Shown one piece after another: positions 53,715-64,000 of a stretch of DNA of 64,000 bases. Location: assembly GCA_019114985.1 (NCBI GenBank), contig DXEM01000027.1:62001-126000 (forward strand). The letters are read 5' to 3'. The stretch is from Candidatus Anaerostipes excrementavium. GTDB taxonomy: Bacteria; Bacillota; Clostridia; Lachnospirales; Lachnospiraceae. The translations under genes and the position numbers were made by a program. Within the stretch, counting starts at the first letter, position 1, and each line of letters starts with the position of its first letter. The notes beneath the pieces are model-generated. The model made no database searches and was not told the DNA's origin. It saw only the letters and a program-made list of their open reading frames with translations.

Positions 53715-54281
53715 CTACATATTTTTTGCATAGTCAATTCGGTACCCGAATTTTTCTGCCAGAACAGATAATGTTTCGATGTCCGCTTTCTTACATAAGA
53801 ATATCACATAGGAGTCACTATCTATGTCAAATGCTGCTGCAGCACTTTTTGATTTTTTCCATTTTTCATCTAATGCTTCACACCATTTTGGAATGTCCTC
53901 TTCTTCATCGAACCACTTACTGTTTATCTTGAGTGATAATAGCTTCATTCCTCGAAGTGCAGTGACCTGTGAAACAAACTCATCCATAGTCTCCTTCCAA
54001 TCACATTCACATACATAATTCTTACCGATTAATAGATCGATACATCCGATCCACTGCAAAAAAGTTTTTTCTTCTTCCGAAGATAACCCTCGTTCTTCAT
54101 AATCCATTGTATGATCTTGATAGTATTCCATTGTATGATTGATACAATTCTGAGCAGATTCCAAGATCTCTTCATCATCGAAACTTACGATCCGTACAAT
54201 CTCCAGTAACTCATGGTCAAAATGCTTTGCCGTTTGCATTTTTTGATTTTTTCCCTTTTGAAACTTATGAAACAAACTCAT
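53715..54281 (-). CDS. Unrecognised acidic cytoplasmic protein, possibly DUF6630-like
   Basis: This 188-residue protein is acidic in the middle and has neither signal peptide nor membrane span. Visible features are LQWIGCIDLLIGKNYVCECDWKETMDEF near 73-100 and a C-terminal YVIFLCKKADIETLSVLAEKFGY. It resembles DUF6630 proteins from memory, but I cannot confirm this. It lies in the accessory patch, with no operon partner that explains it. Confidence 0.6.
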   Translation of the reverse strand: MSLFHKFQKGKNQKMQTAKHFDHELLEIVRIVSFDDEEILESAQNCINHTMEYYQDHTMDYEERGLSSEEEKTFLQWIGCIDLLIGKNYVCECDWKETMDEFVSQVTALRGMKLLSLKINSKWFDEEEDIPKWCEALDEKWKKSKSAAAAFDIDSDSYVIFLCKKADIETLSVLAEKFGYRIDYAKNM

Positions 54282-54325
54282 ACTGAATCACCTTCCTATC
54301 AACAATCCTGCATCAAACTGAGACT

Positions 54326-54802
54326 TTATCGTTCCTGAACTTCTTTTCCGCTTAAATGTTCAATCTCTATTTCGTACATTTGCACAGTTTTTCCGGAAAG
54401 AACAATTTCTTCATCAACCATGTTTTCGTCAGGGTAAAACTTCATTGCAAATCTCTTTAACAAGGCTATTGCGGTCGCCTGATCTTTAACCAAATGACAG
54501 CGCCCGAATATGACAACGCTCTGCAAAAATGGCGCCCACGATTCTTTTTTGACCGTTTCATTTCCAAACACAGTGACGCATACCTTATCACAATTCTTTA
54601 TTGCATCCACCTTGTGTCCTGCACGCGATCCGTGAAAATATATCTTCTGATTTTCTTCGTCGTACAAATAGTTCACTGGTATTGCGTAAGGATAGTGATT
54701 GTCTCCATTGACAGCCAAAACTCCTCTCCGGGCATTATGAAGAAGCCTCTTCGCTTTCTCAATGCTAATTTCATTTTTCTTTTTTCTAATTGATCTAAAC
54801 AC
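54326..54802 (-). CDS. Pyridoxamine 5'-phosphate oxidase-like flavin-binding protein (NimA-like)
   Basis: This 158-residue split-barrel protein has GVLAVNGDNHYPYAIPVNYLYD near residues 28-49 and IYFHGSRAGHKVDAI near 54-68, the typical FMN-contact segments of the NimA/PNPOx-like group. These proteins reduce or bind flavin-linked substrates; nitroimidazole reduction is known for some. The start is GTG, with GGAGGG 7 bases upstream. Confidence 0.85.
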   Translation of the reverse strand: MFRSIRKKKNEISIEKAKRLLHNARRGVLAVNGDNHYPYAIPVNYLYDEENQKIYFHGSRAGHKVDAIKNCDKVCVTVFGNETVKKESWAPFLQSVVIFGRCHLVKDQATAIALLKRFAMKFYPDENMVDEEIVLSGKTVQMYEIEIEHLSGKEVQER

Positions 54803-54932
54803 GGTATCCCTCCAAATTTCAATCTATTTTATCTTTCCTCTAAAATTGGCAGCAAATACTTTTTATCTTTCTCTTTTTCTCATTATATCATGTTCCTTAT
54901 ATACCGTCATTTTCTTTTACAAAATGGGAAAA

Positions 54933-54980
54933 GGAGCCTCTGCTCCATAGATGATCTCTCATCTATTTTGCAAAGACTCC
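54933..54980 (-). terminator. Terminator after the 93-residue hypothetical gene
   Basis: Outer stem GGAGTCTTTGC/GCAGAGGCTCC with two G-U pairs and inner TAGATGA/TCATCTA, followed on the minus strand by TTTTCCC. It begins ten bases after the stop. Confidence 0.8.
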
Positions 54981-54989
54981 TAAACATTT

Positions 54990-55271
54990 TTACATTTCCC
55001 ATGTTACTTTGTAAAAAAACTGATTATCTCCGGAAAGTTCTCTGTGTTTTTGTTTCATCAAAGGAATAATCTCATGCAGAGGCGCAGATTTTCTACGATT
55101 GACTTCTTCTCGTATCATCTCCTTGATTGCCGCATCTTTTGCTTCCTTAATGGAATCATAAGCACCAAGCTCATCATATGCAGTCTGTCCCTGGTCAGTC
55201 GTCTTACGTTTTTTTAATATATATGTTTTTTCATCTTTTTCAATAAAATAATTTTCTCTAATATGCATCAT
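54990..55271 (-). CDS. Small hypothetical protein
   Basis: A 93-residue charged protein without membrane segments: an N-terminal beta-like part (ENYFIEKDEKTYILKKRK) and a helical middle (SIKEAKDAAIKEMIREEVNRR). I do not recognise it. The start at 55271 has AAAGGAG 8 bases upstream. A TATAAT -10 element with a weak -35 lies about 40 bases upstream, and a strong terminator follows, so it is a well-formed single-gene unit. Confidence 0.65.
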   Translation of the reverse strand: MMHIRENYFIEKDEKTYILKKRKTTDQGQTAYDELGAYDSIKEAKDAAIKEMIREEVNRRKSAPLHEIIPLMKQKHRELSGDNQFFYKVTWEM

Positions 55272-55465
55272 AATCAAATCTCCTTTCTTTCAGCAGATTA
55301 CTGGCATTATATACCATTTGCATATTGAATTTGTATCATTTCTATTACCACTTTTTAAAATTTTTCTTAAAATAGTATGATGTATACAGGACACAATATG
55401 CAAATTTAACTTGATTCTATAGTATGCACAAGAATAGGATTTTGATACAATACATTTTCTTTTTT

Positions 55466-55972
55466 TTAGTTCGCCAGCAATAACATTACAATTAGTCCTA
55501 GTATTCCGATGGTTCCAATTCCGGCACATACGGAAATGACAAATAATGCCTGCTCTTCTTTTCTGCACAGCTTTTCGATTAGAGAACAAACCAGAATGCC
55601 TGCCGCTCCTCCTATGGTATTTGCGATCACATCCGTGATATCCGTCCGTCCAATCGCCAATATATACTGCAGCGTCTCATAGATTACACTCGTCAATGCA
55701 ATAGCCCCCACCTCTTTCATGATATTTCTATCTTCTGATAATGCTCTTAAATAAACACCAAATGGCAGGAAAGCGATAACATTTTGCATAATTTCCGAAA
55801 TACTTAATTTCCCATTTACGATCATGGATCCTTTCAATGGGATCAAATTAATGCTTCTTACGTTTCCCAGCCCGGCTGCCGCATCCCAGCTCGTGCACAT
55901 TTTAAAAACAATGATCCATGTAAGTACAAGAAAATAAACAAAAAACATGACCGCTAAAAAATTCTTTTTCAC
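55466..55972 (-). CDS. VanZ-family membrane protein
   Basis: This protein of about 168 residues has four to five hydrophobic segments and the VanZ pattern: SINLIPLKGS near 40, IMQNVIAFLPFGVYLRAL near 60-77, YETLQYILAIGRTDITDVIANTIGGAAG near 97-124. VanZ homologues can lower teicoplanin susceptibility, but most have no known role. The start is GTG at 55972 with GGAGGTGG upstream; the longer frame begins 42 bases earlier. Confidence 0.85.
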   Translation of the reverse strand: MKKNFLAVMFFVYFLVLTWIIVFKMCTSWDAAAGLGNVRSINLIPLKGSMIVNGKLSISEIMQNVIAFLPFGVYLRALSEDRNIMKEVGAIALTSVIYETLQYILAIGRTDITDVIANTIGGAAGILVCSLIEKLCRKEEQALFVISVCAGIGTIGILGLIVMLLLAN

Positions 55973-56154
55973 AATACCACCTCCGTTTTTCTTTATCTTA
56001 CCAAACAGATCCAAAGAATCACGAAGATTTCTCTTACATTTTTATTACGATTTGATCTTTTTAATTTTGTGAAACCGCATCTTTAGGTGTTATTGCGCCT
56101 GAAAGTGCATTTGATGTATAATTATTTTAATCTTATACCGATGAAAGGAATGGA

Positions 56155-56973
56155 ATGATTATGGATTACAAATTAATTGCTTTGGATTTAGACGGCACAT
56201 TGTGCGATGACCACAAGACAGTAACCCCAAAAACTGCGGCTGCTTTAAAAAAGGTTCAGGAGCAAGGCGTCCGGGTCGTTCTTGCTTCTGCCCGCCCTCT
56301 TCATGGTCTGTTCCGTGAAATGCATGCAATTGACTGTGACAAACATCATGGAATTTTAATTGCATATAATGGAGGGAAAATCGTTGACGCTTCTACCAAA
56401 GAAATTCTCTCTCAGACGGTTATCCCTCGCGATCTTGCGGTTGAAGTTCTCCGTTATCTTAAAGATTTTCCTGTTTCTCCAATCATTGACGATGGAGAAA
56501 TATTTTACGCAGAATCTGCAGACACATATAAATTGGATCATGAATGCGCCAACAATGCTATGGATTATACTATCGTTTCTTCTCTGGCTGACTCCCTTAA
56601 TTTCGATCCGGTTAAGATTTTAACCTCTGTACAGCCAGAAGAATTATACGATGTTTTATCTGTGATCGGCGGACCTTACAAAGACCGCTTGGAATTTGTA
56701 CGTACAGCGCCGTTTTATATTGAGGTCATGCCGAAAAACATACATAAAGCTGCCAGCTTAAAATATGTCTGTGAGCAGCTGGGAATTCAACCGGAAGAAG
56801 TGATTGCTTTTGGCGATGCAGAAAACGATTTAGAAATGATCCAATTTGCCGGACATGGTGTCGCCATGGGAAATGCCTGCGATGCATTGAAGGAAGCTGC
56901 TGATGAAGTGACCCTGTCCAACAATGAAGATGGCATCGCCCATAGCCTGAAACAGCTTTTTGATTTCTTATAA
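56155..56973 (+). CDS. HAD hydrolase, Cof type
   Basis: This 272-residue HAD IIB phosphatase has motif I in LIALDLDGTLCDD at the N terminus, motif II in VVLASARPLHG near 42 and the C-terminal IAFGDAENDLEMIQFAGHGVAMGNA near residues 217-241. Cof-type enzymes dephosphorylate sugar phosphates or cofactors. A second ATG lies six bases after the first; the first is closer to AAAGGA. Confidence 0.92.
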   Translation: MIMDYKLIALDLDGTLCDDHKTVTPKTAAALKKVQEQGVRVVLASARPLHGLFREMHAIDCDKHHGILIAYNGGKIVDASTKEILSQTVIPRDLAVEVLRYLKDFPVSPIIDDGEIFYAESADTYKLDHECANNAMDYTIVSSLADSLNFDPVKILTSVQPEELYDVLSVIGGPYKDRLEFVRTAPFYIEVMPKNIHKAASLKYVCEQLGIQPEEVIAFGDAENDLEMIQFAGHGVAMGNACDALKEAADEVTLSNNEDGIAHSLKQLFDFL

Positions 56974-57011
56974 GGCGAGAAAATAGCTATTAGAATCCCC
57001 TTGATTGTGCA

Positions 57012-57060
57012 AAAAAAGAAGAAGGAACATTTTCTTGATAAAATGGTTCTTCTTCTTTTT
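57012..57060. terminator. Bidirectional terminator between the HAD gene and dnaJ
   Basis: Long A/T-flanked stem AAAAGAAGAAGGAAC-ATTTT / AAAAT-GGTTCTTCTTCTTTT with a 6-base loop. T-runs on either side serve both converging units. Confidence 0.8.
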
Positions 57061-57089
57061 ATTTCACTAGGAAACTTCGTTCCCATAAA

Positions 57090-58241
57090 CTATTTTTTAC
57101 GTTTCCCGAAAAATCCCTTGTGTTCATGTTCTGTCTTCTTCGGAACTTCTCCCATTGCTTCTTGGAATCTTTGAAGCGCTGCACGCTGTTCTCCGCTTAA
57201 ATGTTCCGGTACCTGGACTACCAATGTGACATAATGGTCTCCCCGAACATTTTTATTGCGGACCATCGGCACTCCTTTTCCTTTCAGGCGTACCCGTGTA
57301 TCAGTCTGAGTTCCCGGTTTGATCGTATATTCATACGGACCATCCACTGTAGGAATCTGGATCGTTGCGCCCAAAGCTGCCTGCGTGAAAGAAATCGGCT
57401 CTGTTGAATAGATCGTTGTATCCTGGCGCTGGAACTTTGGATGTCTCTGTACGATAACTTCCACAAGCAAATCTCCCCGTGGTCCTCCATTGACTCCCGG
57501 TTCTCCTTTTCCTCGGATTCGAATGCTCTGCCCATTATCAATACCTGCCGGTACCGTAACTTCAATCGTTTTCCGATTGCTGACATAACCGGTTCCGTGA
57601 CAATCCGGACATTTATCCCGAATGACCTTTCCGGTTCCATGACATTCCGGACAAGTCTGTACATTCTGAACGGTTCCAAACATAGACTGCTGTGTATATA
57701 CAATCTGTCCTCGGCCTCCGCACTTCGGACAAGTCTCCGGCTGGGTTCCAGGTTTTGCTCCGGTTCCATGACAGGAAGTACATTCATCTTTTAATGTGAT
57801 TTCTATCTTCTTCGTGGTACCAAATACAGCTTCCTCAAATGTCACGTGAACTCTCGCGCGGACATGCGCTCCCTGCGCCGGACGGTTCTGCTGCCTCTGG
57901 CTGCTTCTTGCTCCGCCGCCGAACATACCACCAAAAAGATCGCCAAAGATGTCACCCATATCTCCGCCAAAGTCGAAACCGCCAAATCCGCCGCCTTGGA
58001 ATCCTCCCCCCTGCTCAAAGGCAGCATGACCAAACTGGTCATACTGCGCTTTTTTCTCAGAATCGCTCAGCACTTCATAGGCCTCTGTTGCCTCTTTGAA
58101 TTTTGCCTCTGCTTCTTTATCTCCAGGGTTCGTATCCGGATGATATTTTTTTGCGAGTTTTCGGTAGGCTCTTTTTATTTCCGCATCTGAAGCGTTACGG
58201 TCAACGCCTAACACCTCATAATAATCTCTCTTATCTGCCAT
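57090..58241 (-). CDS. dnaJ: Chaperone DnaJ
   Basis: This 383-residue co-chaperone stimulates the DnaK ATPase. The J domain carries HPD at about 33-35, followed by a Gly/Phe-rich linker (72-110), four CxxCxGxG zinc-finger repeats between about 155 and 220, and substrate-binding C-terminal domains. It is last in the hrcA-grpE-dnaK-dnaJ operon, 24 bases after dnaK. Confidence 0.97.
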   Translation of the reverse strand: MADKRDYYEVLGVDRNASDAEIKRAYRKLAKKYHPDTNPGDKEAEAKFKEATEAYEVLSDSEKKAQYDQFGHAAFEQGGGFQGGGFGGFDFGGDMGDIFGDLFGGMFGGGARSSQRQQNRPAQGAHVRARVHVTFEEAVFGTTKKIEITLKDECTSCHGTGAKPGTQPETCPKCGGRGQIVYTQQSMFGTVQNVQTCPECHGTGKVIRDKCPDCHGTGYVSNRKTIEVTVPAGIDNGQSIRIRGKGEPGVNGGPRGDLLVEVIVQRHPKFQRQDTTIYSTEPISFTQAALGATIQIPTVDGPYEYTIKPGTQTDTRVRLKGKGVPMVRNKNVRGDHYVTLVVQVPEHLSGEQRAALQRFQEAMGEVPKKTEHEHKGFFGKRKK

Positions 58242-58265
58242 GATCGTCTACCTTTTCTATCTCAA

Positions 58266-60487
<2,222 letters not shown>

Positions 60488-61060
60488 TCAATTCGCTACT
60501 TTTACCATGCTGTGGCGCAGTACGTTTTCTTTGTACATATAGCCTTTCTGCAGTTCTTCTACCACCACATTCTCTCCCTGTTCTTCGTCTTCTACATGCA
60601 TGACGGCGTTGTGGAGATTGGCGTCGAATTCTTTGCCCTCTGCATCCATCGGTGTGACTCCCAGGTCTTCCATGACAGCCATCAGCTGTTTGTAGATCTG
60701 CTGGATTCCTTTGACGAATGCGGAGTCTTTATCTTCTTCTGCTACGCTTTCCAAGCCTCTTTCAAAGTTGTCAATAACCGGAAGAAGTTTTTCCAGGACG
60801 CCCATGGCTCCCATATCGTAGCGCTGTACGGATTCTTTGCTCATTCGTTTTCTGGCATTTTCAAATTCTGCCATCAGTCTCTGATACTTATCTTTCCAGT
60901 CTGCGATCTCAGCGTCTTTCTCAGCTAACGGATCTTCTTTGGATTCTTTCTCTTCTTTCTGATCAGTATCTGCTTCTTTGGCGTCTTTTTCTTCTATATT
61001 TTCTGCAGAAGTTTCTGCGTCTTTTTCTTCTTCCTGGAATTTCTTTTCTTGTTCTTTCAT
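60488..61060 (-). CDS. grpE: Nucleotide exchange factor GrpE
   Basis: This 190-residue DnaK partner releases ADP. A very acidic, low-complexity N terminus (1-50) precedes the long coiled coil (about 50-105) and the C-terminal beta domain with the signature GVTPMDAEGKEFDANLHNAVMHVED. The last residues YKENVLRHSMVKVAN are typical. It lies 16 bases after hrcA. Confidence 0.96.
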   Translation of the reverse strand: MKEQEKKFQEEEKDAETSAENIEEKDAKEADTDQKEEKESKEDPLAEKDAEIADWKDKYQRLMAEFENARKRMSKESVQRYDMGAMGVLEKLLPVIDNFERGLESVAEEDKDSAFVKGIQQIYKQLMAVMEDLGVTPMDAEGKEFDANLHNAVMHVEDEEQGENVVVEELQKGYMYKENVLRHSMVKVAN

Positions 61061-61076
61061 TCCTTCACTTCCTTTC

Positions 61077-62108
61077 TCAGGTCTTTCCCTTAAAGATATC
61101 GTCTAATTCTTCTGTAAGATTCTTCAGCGTCTTAACGACCTTGCGGTAATTCATGCGCTTCGGTCCAATGATGCCTACAGTTCCTGTACCGCCTTCGGCC
61201 AGCTCATAAGTCGCTGTTACGATGCTGCAGTCCTTCATGTTCTGTACCGGAGATTCTTCTCCAATATAAACTTGTATTCCATGATGCTCATCGTTCTGGT
61301 CTAATGTAGAGTCCACCAACTTCGTCAAAGCCTTTTTCTCGACCAACGTATCCAACAACTCGGTTGCGGTGTCTGGATTCCCCAGTTCCGGATATCTCAG
61401 GATATTCGCCGCTCCGCCTGTATAGATCTCCATATGGTCTGCCTCATGGATCGTAACTGCGATCTCTTCCAGGATCTTCTCCAAGATATCCTGTCGGATC
61501 CCAGCCTGTTCCCGCATCGTCTGGATCAGTTCCAAATTAATATCTCTAAGCGACAATCCCTGCAGGAACGTATTAAGCAGTACATTCAGCTTCAAGACAT
61601 CTTCATTCGATAAAGAGTCATCCACTGACATCATCTTATTCTTCACTACATTACCCTGCGTTACAATGACTGCAAGCAGATGTTCCGGATCGACCTGAGA
61701 CAGCTGTACGAACTTTAAAGTCACTTTTTGATAATGGGGAGAGGAAACCATCGTTGCATAATTCGTATTGCTTGCCAGAACATTGGCTACCTGCTTCAAT
61801 AAGACTTCCATCTTATCAACTCTCTGAATCAATGCCTGCTTCTCCTCATGCTCCGTCTCTCGCTCCATCATCAGCTGGTCCACATAGAAACGATATCCTG
61901 CATCGGAAGGAATCCGCCCCGCGGATGTGTGCGGCTGCAAGATCAGTCCCATATCTTCCAGATCCGCCATCTCATTTCGAATGGTAGCTGAGCTTAAATT
62001 CAGCTCCGGATGCTTTGATATGGTTCTTGACCCCACCGGTTCGCCGGTCTCAAGATAATTGGCTATAATCGCTTTTAATATTAACTTTTTACGATCATTT
62101 AGTTCCAT
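61077..62108 (-). CDS. hrcA: Heat-inducible transcription repressor HrcA
   Basis: This 343-residue repressor binds CIRCE. The N-terminal winged helix shows GEPVGSRTISKHPELNLSSATIRNEMADLE spread over 22-51. The GAF-like middle and C-terminal dimer domain follow, ending in VGIIGPKRMNYRKVVKTL. GGGAGGG lies before the ATG. It heads the operon and a perfect CIRCE lies 18 bases upstream of its start codon. Confidence 0.97.
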   Translation of the reverse strand: MELNDRKKLILKAIIANYLETGEPVGSRTISKHPELNLSSATIRNEMADLEDMGLILQPHTSAGRIPSDAGYRFYVDQLMMERETEHEEKQALIQRVDKMEVLLKQVANVLASNTNYATMVSSPHYQKVTLKFVQLSQVDPEHLLAVIVTQGNVVKNKMMSVDDSLSNEDVLKLNVLLNTFLQGLSLRDINLELIQTMREQAGIRQDILEKILEEIAVTIHEADHMEIYTGGAANILRYPELGNPDTATELLDTLVEKKALTKLVDSTLDQNDEHHGIQVYIGEESPVQNMKDCSIVTATYELAEGGTGTVGIIGPKRMNYRKVVKTLKNLTEELDDIFKGKT

Positions 62109-62126
62109 ATCTTTCCCTCCCTGTTA

Positions 62127-62153
62127 TTAGCACTCAACTTTATCGAGTGCTAA
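62127..62153. promoter_or_regulatory. CIRCE element
   Basis: TTAGCACTC, nine bases, GAGTGCTAA is a perfect match to the HrcA operator. It lies between the -10 box and the hrcA start, so HrcA should repress its own heat-shock operon. Confidence 0.97.
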
Positions 62154-62164
62154 CATCTATATTT

Positions 62165-62194
62165 AAAGTATCACTTTTGTATTTTATTGTCAAC
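62165..62194 (-). promoter_or_regulatory. Vegetative promoter of the hrcA operon
   Basis: On the minus strand, a perfect TTGACA (62194-62189) is followed after 17 bases by TACTTT (62170-62165). The CIRCE element begins 11 bases downstream, covering the transcription start. Confidence 0.8.
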
Positions 62195-62292
62195 CAAATT
62201 TGAAAAAAAATTTATTTATTTGCTTTTTTGTTCCTGTTCTTTTTATGCATGAAAGAAAATCTTCTTCATAGAATGAGTAAGAGGAGTGTGAT

Positions 62293-62589
62293 ATGATGAG
62301 TCAAAATACTGATTTTGAATTAGAACGAGCACGATTACATAGCGCCTATCAAAAATTAAATGCCGGGAAACAAACAGAGAAAGAAGAATCCCCTGCCACG
62401 TCTTATTGGACGTTCTTAAAACTGCGCATCGGTTTTTCTGTTCTTCTTTTCTTTTTCTTTGCAGCCGGCGCAAAAGCTTTTGATTCTCCCAAAACAAAAA
62501 ATGTTCAGAAGGTACTCCAGCAAATCGATCAAAAAGATCCCTATACCCAAAAAGCAATCGAAAAAGTCCAATCTGTTTTTCCAAAATAG
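62293..62589 (+). CDS. Small single-span membrane protein of unknown function
   Basis: This 98-residue protein has a charged N terminus of about 35 residues, a hydrophobic segment (about 45-60, including VLLFFFFAAGAKA) and a hydrophilic C-terminal part of about 38 residues rich in Lys and Gln. I do not recognise it. GAGGAG lies 7 bases before the ATG and a perfect terminator follows, so it is a well-formed gene. It is divergent from the heat-shock operon. Confidence 0.7.
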   Translation: MMSQNTDFELERARLHSAYQKLNAGKQTEKEESPATSYWTFLKLRIGFSVLLFFFFAAGAKAFDSPKTKNVQKVLQQIDQKDPYTQKAIEKVQSVFPK

Positions 62590-62608
62590 TTTTCCAGTAA
62601 ATAAAAAA

Positions 62609-62649
62609 GAGCAAGTTCATCCCAAATCTTTGAACTTGCTCCGTTTTTT
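62609..62649. terminator. Terminator after the small membrane protein
   Basis: Perfect stem GAGCAAGTTCA/TGAACTTGCTC with an 11-base loop, followed by CGTTTTTTA on the plus strand and preceded by an A-run that gives T-rich sequence on the minus strand for the converging DeoR gene. Confidence 0.88.
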
Positions 62650-62674
62650 ATTCGTTGTAGATTTCCTCTGCTTT

Positions 62675-63430
62675 TTATTCGACGACTTCTACCTGAATTC
62701 CATTTTGCTGTAAAGTTGTTTTCGCATCCGCCGGAATCTCGCTGTCAGTTATGATCTTATGGATATCCTTTAAACGAGACTGAAGAACAACTCCATGTTC
62801 TTTAAACTTACTGGAATCAGTTAAAATAATGGCATTCTTTGCAGATCCCATCATGCTCTTCATTGCCTCTGCCCGCATCATATCACCACAGGTAAATCCA
62901 ATATCCGGAATATATCCATCCGTTCCCATAAACAGCTTATCCACATAAAATGCTTCTGCACAAGTCTTTACCAAAGGACCGACCATCACTTCTGCTTCCT
63001 TTTGATATTCTCCGCCCAGCAGGATTGTTTTGACAACACCGCCGTTTATCTCCCGAATAAATCGGGCAATAAACGCGGAATTGGTGATAATCGTTACATC
63101 CTTTTTACGTTCTGCCAAGCATGCCGCCAAAAGCGCACAGCTTGATCCGGATTCAATCATGACAGTTTCTCCGTCAGACACCATATCTGCCGCTGCCTGA
63201 GCGATCTTTTGCTTTATGTCATAACGAAGAGCCAAACGATTCCCAATATCTGACATATTCTTAGCGGCTGCATATCCATGCTCTCTGGTCAGAAGTTCCA
63301 TGCCTTCCAAGGCGTCAAGATCTTTTCGGATTGTCACCTGGGAAACGCCAAGCATTTCAGATAAGGCAGCTACTTCTACTTTCTTCTGCCGCGTCACAAT
63401 TTCAAGAATCTTCGTTTGCCGATCTGTCAT
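62675..63430 (-). CDS. DeoR-family transcriptional regulator
   Basis: This 251-residue sugar-catabolism repressor has an N-terminal DeoR helix-turn-helix (VEVAALSEMLGVSQVTIRKD, about 18-37) and a sensor domain with VMIESGSSCALLA near residue 90, TIITNSAFIA near 115 and FMGTDGYIPDIGFTC near 165. These proteins usually respond to a phosphorylated sugar. It follows the fructose-6-phosphate aldolase-like gene by 25 bases and probably regulates that operon. Confidence 0.92.
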   Translation of the reverse strand: MTDRQTKILEIVTRQKKVEVAALSEMLGVSQVTIRKDLDALEGMELLTREHGYAAAKNMSDIGNRLALRYDIKQKIAQAAADMVSDGETVMIESGSSCALLAACLAERKKDVTIITNSAFIARFIREINGGVVKTILLGGEYQKEAEVMVGPLVKTCAEAFYVDKLFMGTDGYIPDIGFTCGDMMRAEAMKSMMGSAKNAIILTDSSKFKEHGVVLQSRLKDIHKIITDSEIPADAKTTLQQNGIQVEVVE

Positions 63431-63455
63431 AATCTCATCCCTTTCTACCTATGCT

Positions 63456-64000
63456 TTACAGGTCACAAATGCCTTTTCCTTCTCCGTAAACACTATACCA
63501 ATCCTGATTAAAATCCGTTACTGCTTTGTCAATGTTCGGATTGGCAAATACTTGTTTCAATACAGCATATGGCGCTGTGATTGCTTCTGCACCGTAAGTA
63601 AACGCATTCTTCACCTGTTCTACTCCTTTGAATGAAGCTGCAACAATCTTACAGTCATATCCATCATTTTCAATGCGGTCCTGCAGGTCGCTGATTAATT
63701 CCATCGGATCTCCGCCGAGATTTCCAATACGATTTACATATGGAGCGATATAATCAGCTCCTGCTGCAAGTGCGAAATATGCCTGCATTAAGTCATACAC
63801 TGCTGTTGCTGTGACATTGACTCCTTCTCCCTTTAAGATTTTGATCGCTTTCAATCCCTCATAGGATACCGGAACTTTGATATAAACCTGGTCGTCGATT
63901 TCTTTCAAAATTCTATGAGCTTCTTCTACAATTGCCTCTGCCTCCAAAGAAATTACCTGAACATGAAGGCTTCTTTCTTTTCCGATGATTTCACGAACCT
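63456..64000 (-). CDS. Fructose-6-phosphate aldolase/transaldolase-like protein, 5' end outside the window
   Basis: This C-terminal part of an FSA/TalC-type aldolase continues in frame to the window edge. The TTG at 63947 is an internal codon, as VREIIGKERSLHVQV precedes it. Visible are IYIKVP-type segment KVPVSYEGLKAI with the Schiff-base lysine, GVNVTATAVYDLMQAYFALAAGADYIAPYVNRI and ASFKGVEQVKNAFTYGAEAITAPY. Such enzymes split fructose 6-phosphate to dihydroxyacetone and glyceraldehyde 3-phosphate, or transfer dihydroxyacetone units. It is upstream of the DeoR regulator. Confidence 0.9.
   Translation of the reverse strand, partial: VREIIGKERSLHVQVISLEAEAIVEEAHRILKEIDDQVYIKVPVSYEGLKAIKILKGEGVNVTATAVYDLMQAYFALAAGADYIAPYVNRIGNLGGDPMELISDLQDRIENDGYDCKIVAASFKGVEQVKNAFTYGAEAITAPYAVLKQVFANPNIDKAVTDFNQDWYSVYGEGKGICDL

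Noticed and set aside
57839-58190. Plus-strand frames opposite dnaJ and dnaK
   Set aside because: They are mirror frames of the strongly conserved chaperone genes, with no ribosome sites or recognisable domains.
63456-63947. Complete fructose-6-phosphate aldolase starting at TTG 63947
   Set aside because: The reading frame continues upstream with family-like sequence to the window edge, so the true start lies outside.

Overview
The window looks like chromosome from a low-GC, strictly anaerobic, spore-forming Firmicute of the Clostridia, most likely a gut Lachnospiraceae relative. The support is an intact sigK, an hrcA-grpE-dnaK-dnaJ operon with CIRCE, RNase J with IreB/RuvX/DUF1292 synteny, TRAP and PTS transport, BaiCD-like flavin oxidoreductases and the GGGtGRT/NifU-like pair. 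The species cannot be fixed from the sequence. No rRNA, tRNA, CRISPR array, integrase, transposase or phage gene was recognised.

Layout. (1) 1-6.4 kb: a minus-strand carbohydrate operon. A PRD-type PTS regulator is followed by galactitol-type EIIA, EIIB and EIIC, a small membrane protein, a FucA-like class II aldolase, a class II (Zn) ketose-bisphosphate aldolase and the start of another gene cut by the window edge. (2) 6.4-9.7 kb: a NifU-like scaffold and the GGGtGRT protein, then a bPH protein and moaC. (3) 9.7-13.3 kb: a LacI-family regulator divergent from a class III phosphodiesterase and an MHS-type transporter, with a perfect palindromic operator between them. (4) 13.3-21.2 kb: a housekeeping minus-strand run (lipoprotein, left-handed beta-helix protein, cysK, two EEP-fold nucleases/phosphatases, EamA transporter, efp, iron alcohol dehydrogenase, chorismate mutase-shikimate kinase fusion). 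(5) 21.3-35.4 kb: the most interesting block. Two LysR regulators and two paralogous three-domain Old Yellow Enzyme-type reductases bracket a TRAP transporter, type I 3-dehydroquinate dehydratase (aroD), an MFS transporter and an aroE-family dehydrogenase. I read it as an anaerobic quinate/shikimate (hydroaromatic) uptake and reduction cluster. (6) 35.4-50.5 kb: an AAA-ATPase/PD-(D/E)XK gene, then a long minus-strand housekeeping run dominated by RNA modification and processing (sigK, U32 hydroxylase, TrmR-like methyltransferase, MltG-like stub, RNase J, DUF1292, RuvX, IreB, MtaB, ThiI, cysteine desulfurase, RsmE, PrmA) and a K+/H+ antiporter. (7) 50.6-56 kb: an accessory patch of small, loosely packed genes including an isochorismatase remnant. 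(8) 56-64 kb: a HAD hydrolase, the heat-shock operon, a small membrane protein, a DeoR regulator and a fructose-6-phosphate aldolase-like gene cut by the right edge.

How the parts work together. In block 5, transporters (TRAP, MFS) would import quinate/shikimate. The AroE-family enzyme would interconvert shikimate (or quinate) with its 3-dehydro form, and AroD would convert 3-dehydroquinate to 3-dehydroshikimate. 3-Dehydroshikimate is an alpha,beta-unsaturated ketone, the substrate type of OYE ene-reductases. Each LysR gene has a T-N11-A palindrome at the place expected for an activator site. ThiI and the cysteine desulfurase are adjacent and form a sulfur-relay pair. The heat-shock operon carries a perfect CIRCE, plus a spacer between grpE and dnaK that holds a duplicated hairpin with a compensatory base-pair change.
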